A DNA stretch of 64,000 nucleotides, from positions 97,977,324 to 98,041,323 of the forward strand of contig NC_085046.1 of NCBI RefSeq assembly GCF_963662255.1. The letters run 5' to 3'. A program made the position numbers and the translations under genes. Below the pieces are notes generated by a model. That model had not been told where the DNA came from. It searched no databases and saw nothing but the letters and a program-made list of their open reading frames with translations. The DNA comes from Cinclus cinclus (Eukaryota; Chordata; Aves; Passeriformes; Cinclidae). Within the stretch, counting starts at the first letter, position 1. Each line of letters opens with the position of its first letter. Below are positions 24,324 to 36,200 of this stretch, piece after piece.

Positions 24324-27300
24324 TCCCAGGTTTGAATGCTACAAGCCTCCAGCTTCTTGACTCAGCACGTTAGAACCTGTGATGTGATATTATATCAGAG
24401 CACAGGATAAGACTCAATGCTTTAGAGACATACCACATGCTGTCCAGGGAAGGACTACCTCAGAAATATGTTTTCACACATTTCTGTATGTCTCTTCAAA
24501 CAAGGGGAGAAATTCAGGACCAAGGAACTCTTAAGTCATGACTTCATGATGAGGTGAAATTGGAAGCATAATTATGTATTCCCTACTACCTCTCCTATCC
24601 AACTATTAAGGTTGCATTTTTAGTGACATATAATTAATGACTTGTGATTTATCTTCATTCCCTTAGGAGACCTGTATAATCTTGTGTTTGTATTTTTAAG
24701 GTTCCCTGAAACAGTCCTGATATAAATGTTACTGACAACTAATGCTTCATTAGCAACAATTACTCACACCTGCATCTTTGTACTAGCATCACTGAATAGG
24801 TCAATCTAGAAAAAAGTCCTAACAGTCTAGTTAGAAGATAAATACATGTTCACATTACAAAGATAAAATATATTTTATTTTTTTTTTATTTTTGTCATCT
24901 ATTAGTTTCAGAAATATCAGTGCTATGTCATCAAAACTGCATTAAATATTGCTCTCCCTACAGATTAGACCTGAAACACAAGAAGGTGAAGTACTCTGAA
25001 AACACTGACCCCTCACAGCAAAAACAACCTGCCTCTTCTCCACATATTTACTCTTTCTTATGTTTGTTATTCAGCTACTTTCTTCAATCAGTGTGGAAAG
25101 CAGGTTGAAGGTGCCTCATGCTCATAGAAGAACTTGGAAAGCCACCTAGTGTATAGCATTTCTGGGGAAAGTTCTTTAAAGATACTATTGTCTGCAAAGG
25201 CACGGAGTCTTACCTGCACTGCCAGCCCCACCCTCAGGCTGATGATCACTGCTACTGCACAACTGCTTTGAAACATTAATAGGATAAATGACAAACATTT
25301 AGTTTTGTCTTCAACCACTGATGGCAACTGAAGCTAGGAAGTCTGATAAGATTTCCTCAAAGAAAAGAAATATAATATTAAAGGAAAACTTGGGAATGAG
25401 AGCCGAGGTAGGGATTTCTTTCCAGGAATGACTCCATCCCTGTAAAAAACCAGCACCTTAAAGGCCAAAAAAGGACTGCCCCTTCTTCAGTACATTAATG
25501 AGAAACATGTAGCCCAGAACATTCAGCAAAGCAGAGACAAATCCTTTTCAGCAGACAACTTGCACTATCTGTAGAGTTACGTAGCTGAAATGATGATTCT
25601 GGTTTTGATACTTCTTTTATAGTTTCTAAGAGTGCTTTGTGTAGCTTGGTGGTCTCAAAAAATAAATTTTGTTTGAGAATACTACTAAAAGAAAAAAAAT
25701 CTCACACAAAAAAGCAAACAAACAAACGAAATAAAAAGCACATTAATTTCATATGCTTTCTAAACAGTCAGTACAGGAAGATTACCAGAATTCATATCTC
25801 CATATTTAACCCTGTAGAAGGCATGACGTGGCAATCCATGTAATGGTGACTTTGCAGTGTTTTGTATCACTTATTGCCCCATGTTTCTTTTATTTTCTTT
25901 CCCTTTTCCCTTCACTGGATTTTCATATTATTTTACTAACCCAGAAGACAACTGCACCACTAAATGGAACAAATTTAATTTGCCAGAGGATTCAATTGTG
26001 CAAAACTCCAGCAAGAATGTAGATGAAGCTATAGCCCAAAAGCTTTTTTTTCCTTGACCAAATTTTGCTCAAGTGGTTTCATCTTTCATGTTAATACGCA
26101 AAAGCTTCTACTATTTTTTTTAAGTTTCTTTCATAAATCACTGCGGGAATGGTTGATTTTTCATTAGTTATACTTGTCTAGCCAAAAAAAAATTATTTTG
26201 TTTCATTATCAGAAGTAACTACAGGAGTTCATGTAACTGCTTCATTATGAACTTCACAACAAAATAAAGTTTGCAGTATGTTGCTGCAAGATTCTAAAAC
26301 ATTTTTTAAAACTGTCTTTATTAATGTATTCTGCTAAAATATTCTATTTTGAATTGGGTAACAAATATCTAATCTAGTGAATTTTCTCATTGTTTTATTT
26401 TTTTTTTCTTCAGGCAAATTGGAAATTCTGCAGGAAAAAGAGAAAATTCTTAATCTAAAAACAATCTCTCCAGGAAAGCCTTATGGGAAAAAGCAAAATC
26501 ACAATATGCCTCTATAGTTTTAATAGAAATTATTATCATTAGTTCTACTTCTGGCATCCTACAAAAAGCACAATTTATAATTCTATGTATGTATTTATTT
26601 TTCTCTGCTAAACAAGATGCAGCATTTCTCCCAAGGCTTACTGTTGTTTTCATCAAAAGGATAAAGTGATTTGAGTGACAATGTTTGTATTGATTTCCTC
26701 TTTCAATACTACTCCAGAAGCTCTTACCATCAAGAATAGTTTCTCTGTAATGTTATTTATTTACTTATATATATATATATATATTTAGATTTTTACTCTG
26801 TGTTCACTGCAGGATGCTAGGATAAAAGTTACATTTTGTGGCTTGGAACGTGAATACTAACTGAGTGGCAAAGTACTACAGTAATTGTACAAAAGTTCTT
26901 GTGCATCCCTACACTGTGAACACACAAAACTGGCATGTTTTCTTTCAGGTAGTACAATTTTTCCCTTTTGTAATTATCCTAATTACATTTTCACAAGTCA
27001 TTAAAAGCTGGAGAAACTATTAAGAGAGATAAGCAACCAAAATTTCAGTTTTAAACAAAGGATTAAATATTAGTTTTATCAGCAGATCAGCAACATGGTA
27101 CATCACACTCTACTGCTTCACATTGTCTTCAAATAATTTTTGGGTAGTTAGGGAATTACCATTTGAATCTGTACAAATACTCAGAATGCAGAAATATGTG
27201 GAAGCAATTTTGCAATTCACTTCACTTTACATTTATATATAAATTCTTTGATTGTTATTACTTTGACTCTAAAGACTTTGTGTTTTCTTTTTTGTTTTCT

Positions 27301-27364
27301 TTCTTTTTTTATTTTTTCCCTACAAACTGTCTTTGGAAGTTATAGACTGTTCATTGCTCTATTG
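24324..27364. other. AT-rich unique sequence, no gene seen
   Basis: No frame or repeat family was identified apart from a TA run at about 26766-26784 and T-rich stretches. A 79-codon minus-strand frame near 25088-25327 has no recognisable features. Confidence 0.5.
26766..26784. repeat. (TA)n microsatellite
   Basis: About nine TA units lie in AT-rich DNA. Confidence 0.8.
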
Positions 27365-28206
27365 GGTTTATAGGTCAAGGTGGTGGTAGCAGGGGGCTGC
27401 CAGGATGGTCTCTGTGACAGACTCTAAAGCCAAAGAGGAAGGAAGAGGTGCTCTAGGTCCCGGCAGCCCCTGAAGATGCCCATGGTGAGGCAGGCTGTCC
27501 CTTTGCAGCTCATGCTGAAATTATTTGGAACAGATTACCACCTTCAGCCTGTGGAGAATCCCACAGCAAGGCAAATGGATATGTCCTGAAAGAAGCTGTG
27601 GCCTATGCAGAAGTGCCCATGCAGGAGCAGATTTTCCAGGAGCTGTGCCTAATGGAAAACCTGCACTAGAGAAATCTCTCGCTGAAGTATTATACCCAGT
27701 AGAGAAGACACATTCTGGAGAAGTTTGTGAAAGACTGTGCATTGTGCATGGGACCCCACGCTGGAGCAAGGAAACAGTGTGAGAAAGAAGGAGTAGCAGA
27801 GAAGAACTCTTATGGACTCATCAAAACCCCATTCCTTCTGCATCATTCAGGGGATGGATGAAGTAAAGGAATTAAGAACATTGAGCCAGGGAAAAAGGCT
27901 AGGAAGAAGGCTAGGTGGGACAGATCTGGTTTCAGTGTGTTTTTTTAATTATTATTTTGTTGTTGTTGTTGTTTGTTTGTTTGTTTCTCACAATTCTACT
28001 TTATTTTTAATTGAAAACTAATTATATTAATCTTCCCTAGACTGAGTCTGTTTTGCCATGGTGGTATTTGGCAAGTAAGTAATATTTCTGTATTTATCCT
28101 GACATTTAAATTTGCCATCTTATTTTGTCCCCTATCTTATTGAGGAGGGGGATTGAGAGAACAACTGGGTGGACATCTAGAAGCCAGCCAAGGTCAATCC
28201 ACCATA
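27365..28206 (+). mobile_element. Avian ERV solo LTR, about 840 bp (ERVL-like by recall)
   Basis: The segment has the ordered layout of a long avian LTR. A GC-rich first half starts near AGGTCAAGGTGGTGG and holds imperfect repeats ending in GGGACCCCACGCTGGAGCA. A GAAGGAGTAGCAGAG word and an AGGAAGAAGGCTAGG word follow. Next comes a T-rich stretch with a diverged polyadenylation region, then CTAGACTGAGTCTGTTTTGCC. It ends with ACATCTAGAAGCCAGCC and AAGGTCAATCCACCAT. The second half is clearly AT-rich. No internal provirus genes adjoin it. The ERVL label rests on recall of similar bird LTRs. Boundaries are approximate and no target duplication was found. Confidence 0.6.
27955..27987 (+). repeat. 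(TTG)n / (TTTG)n microsatellite inside the LTR
   Basis: Four TTG units then four TTTG units lie in the T-rich part of the LTR, suggesting growth from the element's own T-rich sequence. Confidence 0.8.
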
Positions 28207-29014
28207 ATTTCTTGTTTTAATTTTAATTTTCACCTTTACAGAATGATATATTTGCTTCACCCTCACATGACTATTAGAGGCTAGTTTATTGTGTAGTGCA
28301 AATAGGATGGACAAATCACGTTTGTTACTATCTTGATAAAATTGGTTCAGAATTTGTCTTTTTTTTTTTTAGTTTTTAGACTAATTTCTTATCCATGACC
28401 TCTGTTGGTTTCTAGGAATGAAATATAGTCAGCTAAAAGTAGATATTTATGAGAATGATTCCTCTGTTTTGGGGGTTCTGGTGAAGTTTGTGTTAGTCCT
28501 TGAGGTCAATTAATCTTGTTTGTGAAACCTTTGATACCCATCTCCATCCATTTAGCTATTCTCTCAGCCAGGGCTTTCAAGACCACTTTGCATTCTCTTC
28601 CTAAAGAGAATATTTAAAAATTTATTTTAAAATGAACACAAACTGTCCAAGATACAGAAATATTTGATTAGTTCTTGGTGGTCTACTCTTAAGAGCACTG
28701 CTTGAAGATATCTCAGACAGATGTATTCACCCAAAAAAGTGAATTCCTCTCTAAAGTCCTGGAGTACATACTTGATCACAGCTCTGAAAGGTGTAGTGAG
28801 ATGGAAATAATCTATAGCCTTAAAAGTATTAAGGAACACAAGACGTAGTTATTCAAATATATTCTTGGTCTCTGTGTATTTGTCAAGCTGGCCCAATGTT
28901 TCCAGTTCCACACACAAGTTACCAACAAGGCCATGTAAACATACATAAGCTATATATGTCTATGAGCTAAACTCAGAGATTTATCCCTCCACTTCTTGCA
29001 TTTCTTATTTTTGC
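28207..29014. other. AT-rich unique sequence, nothing recognised
   Basis: No gene or repeat was identified. A T run lies at about 28361-28371. Confidence 0.5.
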
Positions 29015-29067
29015 ATGTGCACAAAAGGACAATGTGGCTGGTGAAAGATCTACAACACAAGTCTAGA
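29015..29067 (+). mobile_element. CR1 fragment, left of nested LTR
   Basis: AAAAGGACAATGTGGCTGGT and GATCTACAACACAAGTC match the CR1 segment encoding the region before the final helix, in the same orientation as the piece that resumes at 29834. It ends with TCTAGA at 29062-29067, next to the inserted LTR. Confidence 0.65.
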
Positions 29068-29833
29068 GCTGACCTGGTTTGAAAATACAGGTGTGTGCTA
29101 GGGAAGAGCAGGGCCTTCCCTCAAAATGGAGCTAATAAATCCCTCCCTCTGAATTAGTATAATTTTGAAATTAAGGGGCTCTCAAGCAAAGATATGGGGA
29201 TAGGAATAACAGTTCTTTACTAGTATACATATATATAACAAGAGAAACAAGACAACAACAACTATGAAGTTAATAACCAACAGGACAGGAACCAGTAACA
29301 GTTCTCTTGGCCATGGGCACCTTTCCCCTGTGCTGCAGTTCCCGTCCCATTGGCAGTCGGTGCTCCCGGTGGGCAGGGACAGATGCGGCGATCCCAGCGT
29401 GGCTGCAGGAGTGCTGGGGGTGATGGAGGCTGTGTTCCAATGGGAAGGGTGGAGGAGAGACTCTGCTCACAAATCCCTGGAGAATCCTTGGAGCAGTGTC
29501 AGTCCTGGTGCTCCAACAGGATGCTTGGAGATGGCAAACAGAAGCAGGAGAACACCCTAGCAGGGGTGTGGGGTCCAACACCAGAAGAGGCAGCTCCCGG
29601 CGTTGCGATGGTGGGGGGTGTAGCAATGACCTTTCTCCTCCAAAGCCAAAAGCAAGTGAGTCAGCAACTATCCCCCACCCTCCAAGAGAAACTCCCAAAA
29701 AAACAGGGAGGCTCTCCCTCCCCCCATCTCAAGGTCTCAAGGACCTAGCCATCAATGCTCCTTAGCCCGTCAATGGGAAAAAAATTCCACAGTGAGAGCA
29801 GAAAGGAAAACCCAACCCCTAAGAAGACCTCAT
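29068..29833 (-). mobile_element. ERV solo LTR nested in CR1 (minus strand)
   Basis: This 766-bp insert is GC-richer than its surroundings in the middle (29290-29620). Read on the minus strand, it passes from the GC-rich part into AGTAAAGAACTGTTATTCC (AGTAAA at 29216-29221 is a plausible polyadenylation signal). It then runs through CTTGAGAGCCCCTTAATTTC to CCTGTATTTTCAAACCAGG, the layout of an avian LTR end. TCTAGA flanks it on both sides (29062-29067 and 29834-29839), consistent with a 6-bp target duplication. Removing the insert with one TCTAGA restores a continuous CR1. Overlapping frames of up to 142 codons are incidental. Confidence 0.7.
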
Positions 29834-30197
29834 TCTAGAATGGCTGAGGGAGCTGGAGAAAAGGAGGGAGAATTTATTTATCTCTATAACTACATGAAAG
29901 GAGGCTGTATCAGACTCTTCTTCCTAGTACAAGGATATGCTGAGAGGAAATGGCCTCACGTTGTCCCAGGAGACATTTAGATTGGACATTAAGAACAATT
30001 ACTCCACCTAAAAGATTGAGAAGCATTGGAACAGGTTGTCCAGGGAAGCTGTGGAGCAACCAGCCTTAGAGGAAATTAAAAGATTAATTGTGTGTTTCTT
30101 AGGGACATGGTTTACTGGTGGACTTGGCAGTGTTAAGTTAATGTTCAGACTAAGTGATCGTAGAGGTCTATTCCATAATAGTGATTCTATGATTCCA
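29834..30197 (+). mobile_element. CR1 3' part, right of nested LTR
   Basis: The sequence resumes with GGCTGAGGGAGCTGG, then a CTACATGAAAGGAGGCTG block (YMKGGC-type residues), then ATTGGACATTAAGAACAATT and TGGAACAGGTTGTCCAGGGA. It ends ATAGTGATTCTATGATTCC, a standard CR1 3' terminus. With 29015-29067 this is one 5'-truncated CR1. Confidence 0.85.
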
Positions 30198-32148
30198 TGT
30201 TTTTATTGTTTAATTCAACCATCTTCTTTAATAAAAACATTGTCATCACATATGCTTTTGTGCCAGACACACATCACCTTCTTTGTTTTGATGCTGTAGT
30301 CCAAGTATGGTGATGACATGTCTCTAAGGAGACATATTTGAACTGATATGCTGACGTGTGTGCCTAGTGCTCTTTGAGTAAAGGCCACAAGCTGTGAGTG
30401 GGGCAGGGGGGTGATGTGTTCTTGTAAATGACTAATACTGTCAGCCTTAATTTGACATGAATCAGTTTTATTCTTTCTGTCTGCTCCCTTCTAGACCACA
30501 GAAAACAAGTGCTTCTGCACCTTCCTTCAGCTCCACACATTCTCTGGCTCAAGGGCAGAAGGAATAATACCTCATTATGTAGTGCACATTTTTTGGTGTT
30601 AGAGAACATATGCAATATTGTTTTATTTCTCCCATGCCTTTGGTGAAGCAGAGAGTTCTGTTGGGCATAACAGGACACCTACAACAGGCTCTTTCATGAG
30701 ATAAAAAGCTGTTCACCTGCTCCTGATATATGTAGTTTATTCCTACCTTTACAGGCTGGAACTAGTGTAGAAGACTAATATACACTCTGGTTTAGAGGAA
30801 GGGTTTTCTCCTCAAGGAGAGTACAGAAATAATGTAAGGAGGAATTAAGGGTGCACTGAAACAGATCAGAAGTACAGCTTTCTTTGACTGTGGCTTGTGA
30901 TATTGCCTTGTTGAAAGCATGACTGATTTGAAATGCTATTTGCATGAAGATATATATCTACAGAACCTTCTGTGAATATAGGAGTAAATAAGTTATTCAT
31001 CACTTAAGACAATGCACCTTGTGAACAATGATCATGAAATGCAGTGAAACTCAAAATAAACACATATTTAATAATGAACCTTACTCCTATAATCTATGTA
31101 GAAATAATAAGAAAATTAGGCCTAAGGAAGTTAGTGGCAGAAATATGTTAATGTATGTTCCTGTCCAATAATTGATTCTTCATTCAAAAAGTGTAACAAT
31201 TACAGGCAGTGCCTTCTCTGAAAATATACCTCTCTTTACCATGGCAAACTGGAGTCTAGACTCATTGAAGGACCTCCAAGGAAGATCTCATTCTTCATGC
31301 CCCAAACCCTTGCTCCCACACACTAACACCCAATATACTTAAAAAACTTTTTTTTTATTATTTTGTAATGTACCCAGTGGTATTGCTAAGGGACACTTTT
31401 TACAGGTTGAAATGGAATGATCTTCTTACAAACTCATTTCAGTCATGACTGCACACAGGAAGTTTAAAAACGTACTTGTTCCAAAATATACTTTTAGTAT
31501 TATACCTGTAACATAAACCCCATGAAATGCAATGTTACATAAAAGGTTAAAATTATGTGGGTTTAGATGCAACATAAAATTCAAAAAAAAAAATAACCCC
31601 CCCCCCTCCACAAACAAATAAAAAAACAAACAAAATAATAGAATTTTACCTCAAATAATTTCTGAATAAATATGCCTAAATCCTCAAGGTGACATGGCTG
31701 ACTGCATTATGGGGCAAGCTGAGCAAAAATAGATTTTTGACCCCACATTATTTTGACCTTTGTCAATGGCCTAGAAGAAATAATGTTACAGTCAATAATT
31801 TCAAGATGACAAAGATTCTGTAATTGGTTAAATAATGAACAGTACAAATTGTTGTATAAGAAGATATGGTTCACTTGGCAAACTAGGACAAGAAAAATAT
31901 TCCTTTCAAAGCAAAACAATACAAGTTATGCATACAGAATGACTATTTTAGGGAGAGCTATACTAGAATGCAAAGACTCCAGAAGACTAAGTAGATAATT
32001 AAATAGGAGTTTGCAATGGTCTCCAATGGCATAACTACAACAGGCAATTAATGAACTAGGAAAGAGGAGTAAAAAGGTGCCTGTTACAGAGATCCACATC
32101 TTGAGAAGGGTTTTAAAACAGTAGAGAGATTTTAAATCAGAAATGAAC
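30198..32148. other. AT-rich unique sequence, no gene seen
   Basis: No gene or repeat family was identified. There is a poly-C run near 31597-31607 after an A run. Confidence 0.5.
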
Positions 32149-33235
32149 CCATAGAATCACAGAATATGCTGGGTTGGAAGATACATCAGGATGCCAGGTT
32201 ACAACACTTGGCACTCTGCAGGACTCTCCAAGAGTTGCACTATGTGCCTGAGAACATTGTCCAAACACTTCTTGAACTCTGTCAAGACTGGTGCTGTGAC
32301 CACTTCCTGGGGAGCCTGTTCCAGAGCTCAGCCACCCTCTGAATGAAAAACTTTCCGTGATATCCAACCTAAACCTCCTCTAACTCAACTTCATGCTGTT
32401 TCTTTGAGTTCTGTAATTGGTTATAAGAGATCAGTGCCTGCCCCTCCTCTTACCCCTGGGAGGATGAAGACTGCTATGAAGTCTTCCCTCAGTCTTCCCT
32501 TCTCCAGACTAACAGAACAAGTGACCTCAGCCCTCCCTTGTCTGGCTGGTGATGCTGTGCCTGATTCCCCCAGGACAGGGTTGTCCCTCCTGGCTGCCAG
32601 GGCACTGCTGACTCATGTTCAACTTGCCATCAGCCAGGATCCCCAGGTCCCTTTCCACCGTGATGATCTCCAGCCTCATATTCCCTAATCTGTACACTCT
32701 ACCAGGTTTGTCTTGGCCCAGGTACAGAATCTGGCACTTGCCCTTGTAAAATTTCATATGGTTGGTGATTGTCCATCTCTCTTAATTTATCTGGCCCTGT
32801 CTGAATGGCCTCTGCCCTCAAAGGAGTCAACAGCTCCACCCAATCCAGTGTTGTCAGCAGACTTAGTATTGCTTTGAGTCTCACATCCAGGTGGTTAATG
32901 AAGATGTTAAAGAGAGCTGGGCAGAGGGTGGAGTCCTGCAGGGCCCAATTTGTGACAGGTCACCAGTCTAATATCACCCTAATCACTGTAATCCTTTGTG
33001 CCTGACCCATGAGCCAGTTGTTCACACATCACTTGGTTATCCAGCTGTGTGCTGGATATTTTGTCCAGAAGGATCATGTGGGAGACAGTATCAAAAGCTT
33101 TGCACAAGTACAAGAAGATTCCATCTACTGACTTTCCTAGATCAGCTAGGTAAGTTACCCTGTTGTAGAAGGAAACCAGGTTCAACGAGCAGGACTTTCC
33201 CCCCATGAACCCATGCTGTCTGTGACCTGGCCCTA
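32149..33235 (-). mobile_element. CR1 LINE, minus strand, about 1.1 kb
   Basis: The plus strand opens with CATAGAATCACAGAATATGC and runs back through the 3' region into the RT. Minus-strand frames give GFMGGKSCSLNLV and LYLCKAFDTVSHMILLDKIS (around 33130-33060), the CR1 RT block containing one catalytic Asp. Further downstream they give ITVERDLGILADGKLNMSQQ (around 32670). Frames are broken by stops and shifts. The 5' end is lost beyond about 33235. Its 3' end resembles those of the 55096 and 63885 copies and differs from the 15165 copy. Confidence 0.85.
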
Positions 33236-36200
33236 AAATAATAATTCCTGTAGTTGAAAAAAATATGCAAACTCTCAGAAAAATTCTCTGTGTTTTTAAC
33301 TTGAGAGAACTTGAAAGAATAATTTGGTCATACCCTTTAAGTATTTGCATAGCTTTACTTATATCTTAGGTGTACTTGAATGCCTTTGTAGGGATTTTCA
33401 TTCCAGTAAAGGAGAAAGTTGTGTCACTATTCACTAGACAGTTGGCTGGATGTGTTAACTTTAATTATATTAGGAAATTACATTTCAGAGTAGCAGGAAC
33501 CCTCTGTGTGTACTTCATGAAGGTGATGCTCTGGCATTTGATTGACAGGACCAAGTTTTTCAATAGGACATTGAAAATGGCTCTCCGTGTGTAGAGGCCT
33601 GAACTAACTGCTGGCCATCCCATAAGACTACACTGTTATCACTAGCATAGCAACTGGTTTTGAAGGTGTGGAACCACTTTTCCACACTGGAGAAGGAGAG
33701 GATGGAATTTTCAGCTTGGATGAGGATCATGGTTGTCTACTTTTGTGATGATGACAGTGGCTAGTTTAGAGAAACAAGCCAAACCAGGATGATATCCAGA
33801 GTTCCGAAGGCAGAACAGAATTTTTAGTGCACAACAGTTCTGTGGGCCCCGACTCAGGAAAGGTCAGTTGCCATTTGGTTTGAAGAGGACATAGACAAAA
33901 ACATGAGTAACTGGAGCATGATGAAAGCTTAAAATTTATATTTGAGGCAAGAAAACTATCAGGTTTTGAGATCATGAAGAAAATCTAGTTCATCCCAAGA
34001 CTAACATATCTGAAAACAGTTAACATTACTTTTAAATGTGTCATAATTCAAAATTACCTTTTTAATGGAGAATGTTGTCAATATTTGTATTTAAACATCT
34101 CACTGTAGCTTTCAGGAAATAATGCATAATTTTAAAATGTTTGGAATCATTTTCAATCTCTTCCCAATTGACTGAAGTACTTCTTAAGCAAATGTTTGCA
34201 TATGTAATTAGAAAACTGTATGGGTGAATATGTGCAGCAATTATATTTGCAGCACTGTACATTTTTGGACATTTATACCATTGAAATTAGTTGCCTCAAA
34301 TATTTACACTTATTATTTCATTTTAAAATGTTATCAGAGACACTTGAGTTATACTAGAAATATATACTATCTGTGTTATTAGTTCATACATATATAGTAT
34401 GACCTTTCCTTTTTTTATCCATCTGCTTTTACTTCATTTTATTCTGAAGTCAGGGTAATTAAAATTTTCATAATATTTCCTTTTATAACAGATTTTTTTG
34501 AATGTGCGTGGGATGATGAGGAAAAATTTCATTGCTTTGAGTGACATGTCTTTTATTTCTGTTTCAAAAAATACTCTACTCTCATGTTCAAAGACTAATT
34601 TGAATTCCAGAAATGTTTCAGCCTCAAGATATGCACAACTGTCTTCCATGTCACGACTAATTATTATGTTAATAGAAAAGTACATTGATATATAACTTGG
34701 ACAACATTTTCAAATTTCTGAATCTAACCAAAGAATGTCTTTTATTTTATGAATTTATATGGAATTCTTATATGTTTCTCCATGAATTATTGCAATTTTA
34801 AAATACACTGTTTTTCAAGAATAGGCTTGGGTGTAACGTTAAGTAAGACATTTTTGGAGTTTTTCGAATTTGTGTATCTAGTGAACTGAAAGGTTTCCTT
34901 GATGAATTAATGATTTCTGCTCTGATCCAATATTCATTAAAAATAAAATATGAGAGTTCCTCCTGCTTAACTGTTTTTTGTTTTACTGGCTGAAGTACCT
35001 TGGGCTGTTCAGCAGGGCTCATGGGGCATATTTTCTGTTTGTGCTTTGACTACTACAGCTTCAAATGCTACTGCTAAAATTTATAACAGATCCCAAATCA
35101 ATGACAAATGTTACACTTTCCACTAATCCTGATTGTGAGCACAAATACTTTTAAAGATGTATTTTTAATATGCCATTTATTGTCTTAACCAGTTATTAGC
35201 TTTTCTCTAGTAATAGGAAAGTGATTCTAAAATCTGTATTTTGATAACATGGTTCTTTGCCAAATACGGCTATTACTGATAACTAAGGCAAAACTCTACA
35301 TTGCTGAGGTGGTGACTCAATATGAGTGAAATATTAAAGGAACATAAGGTCAACATTTCTTCACTTTGATAAGTGCTTTGATGAAAAACTCAGGCAAAAT
35401 ATGTGTTGATGTATTTGTGCTTTCAAAGCAAAATGAATTCAACAGAGTGAAAAAAAGAAAATTTTCTTCCCAAGGAAAAAAAGGCTATCTGTACATCTGC
35501 GGTTTGAGATTAAAGGTAGTACAAGGACAATAGTGCTTTCATTGGTGGTGCTCTTCCTCCATTAGTGCTTGGCCCCACAATGCTTCATTTATCAGGAATG
35601 TATTATGGAAGGCAGTTTAAAAATATCCAAGTGATAGATATTCTCTTCCTGTTGTGTTTAGAATAAATGGCTTACTGTAATACTGAATAGTAGAAGAATT
35701 TAGTTCAGAACTTCTGGGAAAATGAACTTAATAAGCCCTTACAACATTCAACTATTTCTAAATCTTTTCAAAGTTTTTTGTTAAAAGACCAAGCCTATTT
35801 CAAATATCATTGTACATATTTTTCTAACATTTTTGAGGTATGAGTGACAGATACACATTTTCCTCATGGCTGGTCCATTTTCCAGACCTTTGTATGTATC
35901 ACAATTCTTATTTCTGGAATAAGTCATCTATAGTTTTGTCTGCTGAGCATAAGCATTTGCAGACTAAGTCTCATTAATTATACATCCTGATAAAAAATTA
36001 GTTTTACAAATTACTTGTGATTAATTGATGGGTAAATGATCCTGCATACACTTTCCTTCTGGAAAATGGATGATAGGAAATGCTTCTCTTAAAGAGAAAG
36101 GCAAGAGAATTTACATTCTCCTCTAGCAATTTAATGGCCCTAATCATACTGACTTTCTGTCACTGCAACCTAAGGAATTTGCTAGATATAACGACAAAGG

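Noticed and set aside
23759..24373. 204-codon plus-strand frame rich in LLSSP repeats
   Set aside because: It is a translation of the CTCTC array. A stop-free 5-bp unit is open in every frame, and nothing outside the array resembles a protein.
25088..25327. 79-codon minus-strand frame with a good GTAAG splice-donor word at about 25205-25215
   Set aside because: No domain, no acceptor or neighbouring exon that can be supported; single splice-like words are common by chance.
29270..29765. Overlapping frames of 89 to 142 codons on both strands
   Set aside because: They lie inside the GC-rich part of a solo LTR, where stop codons are rare by composition.
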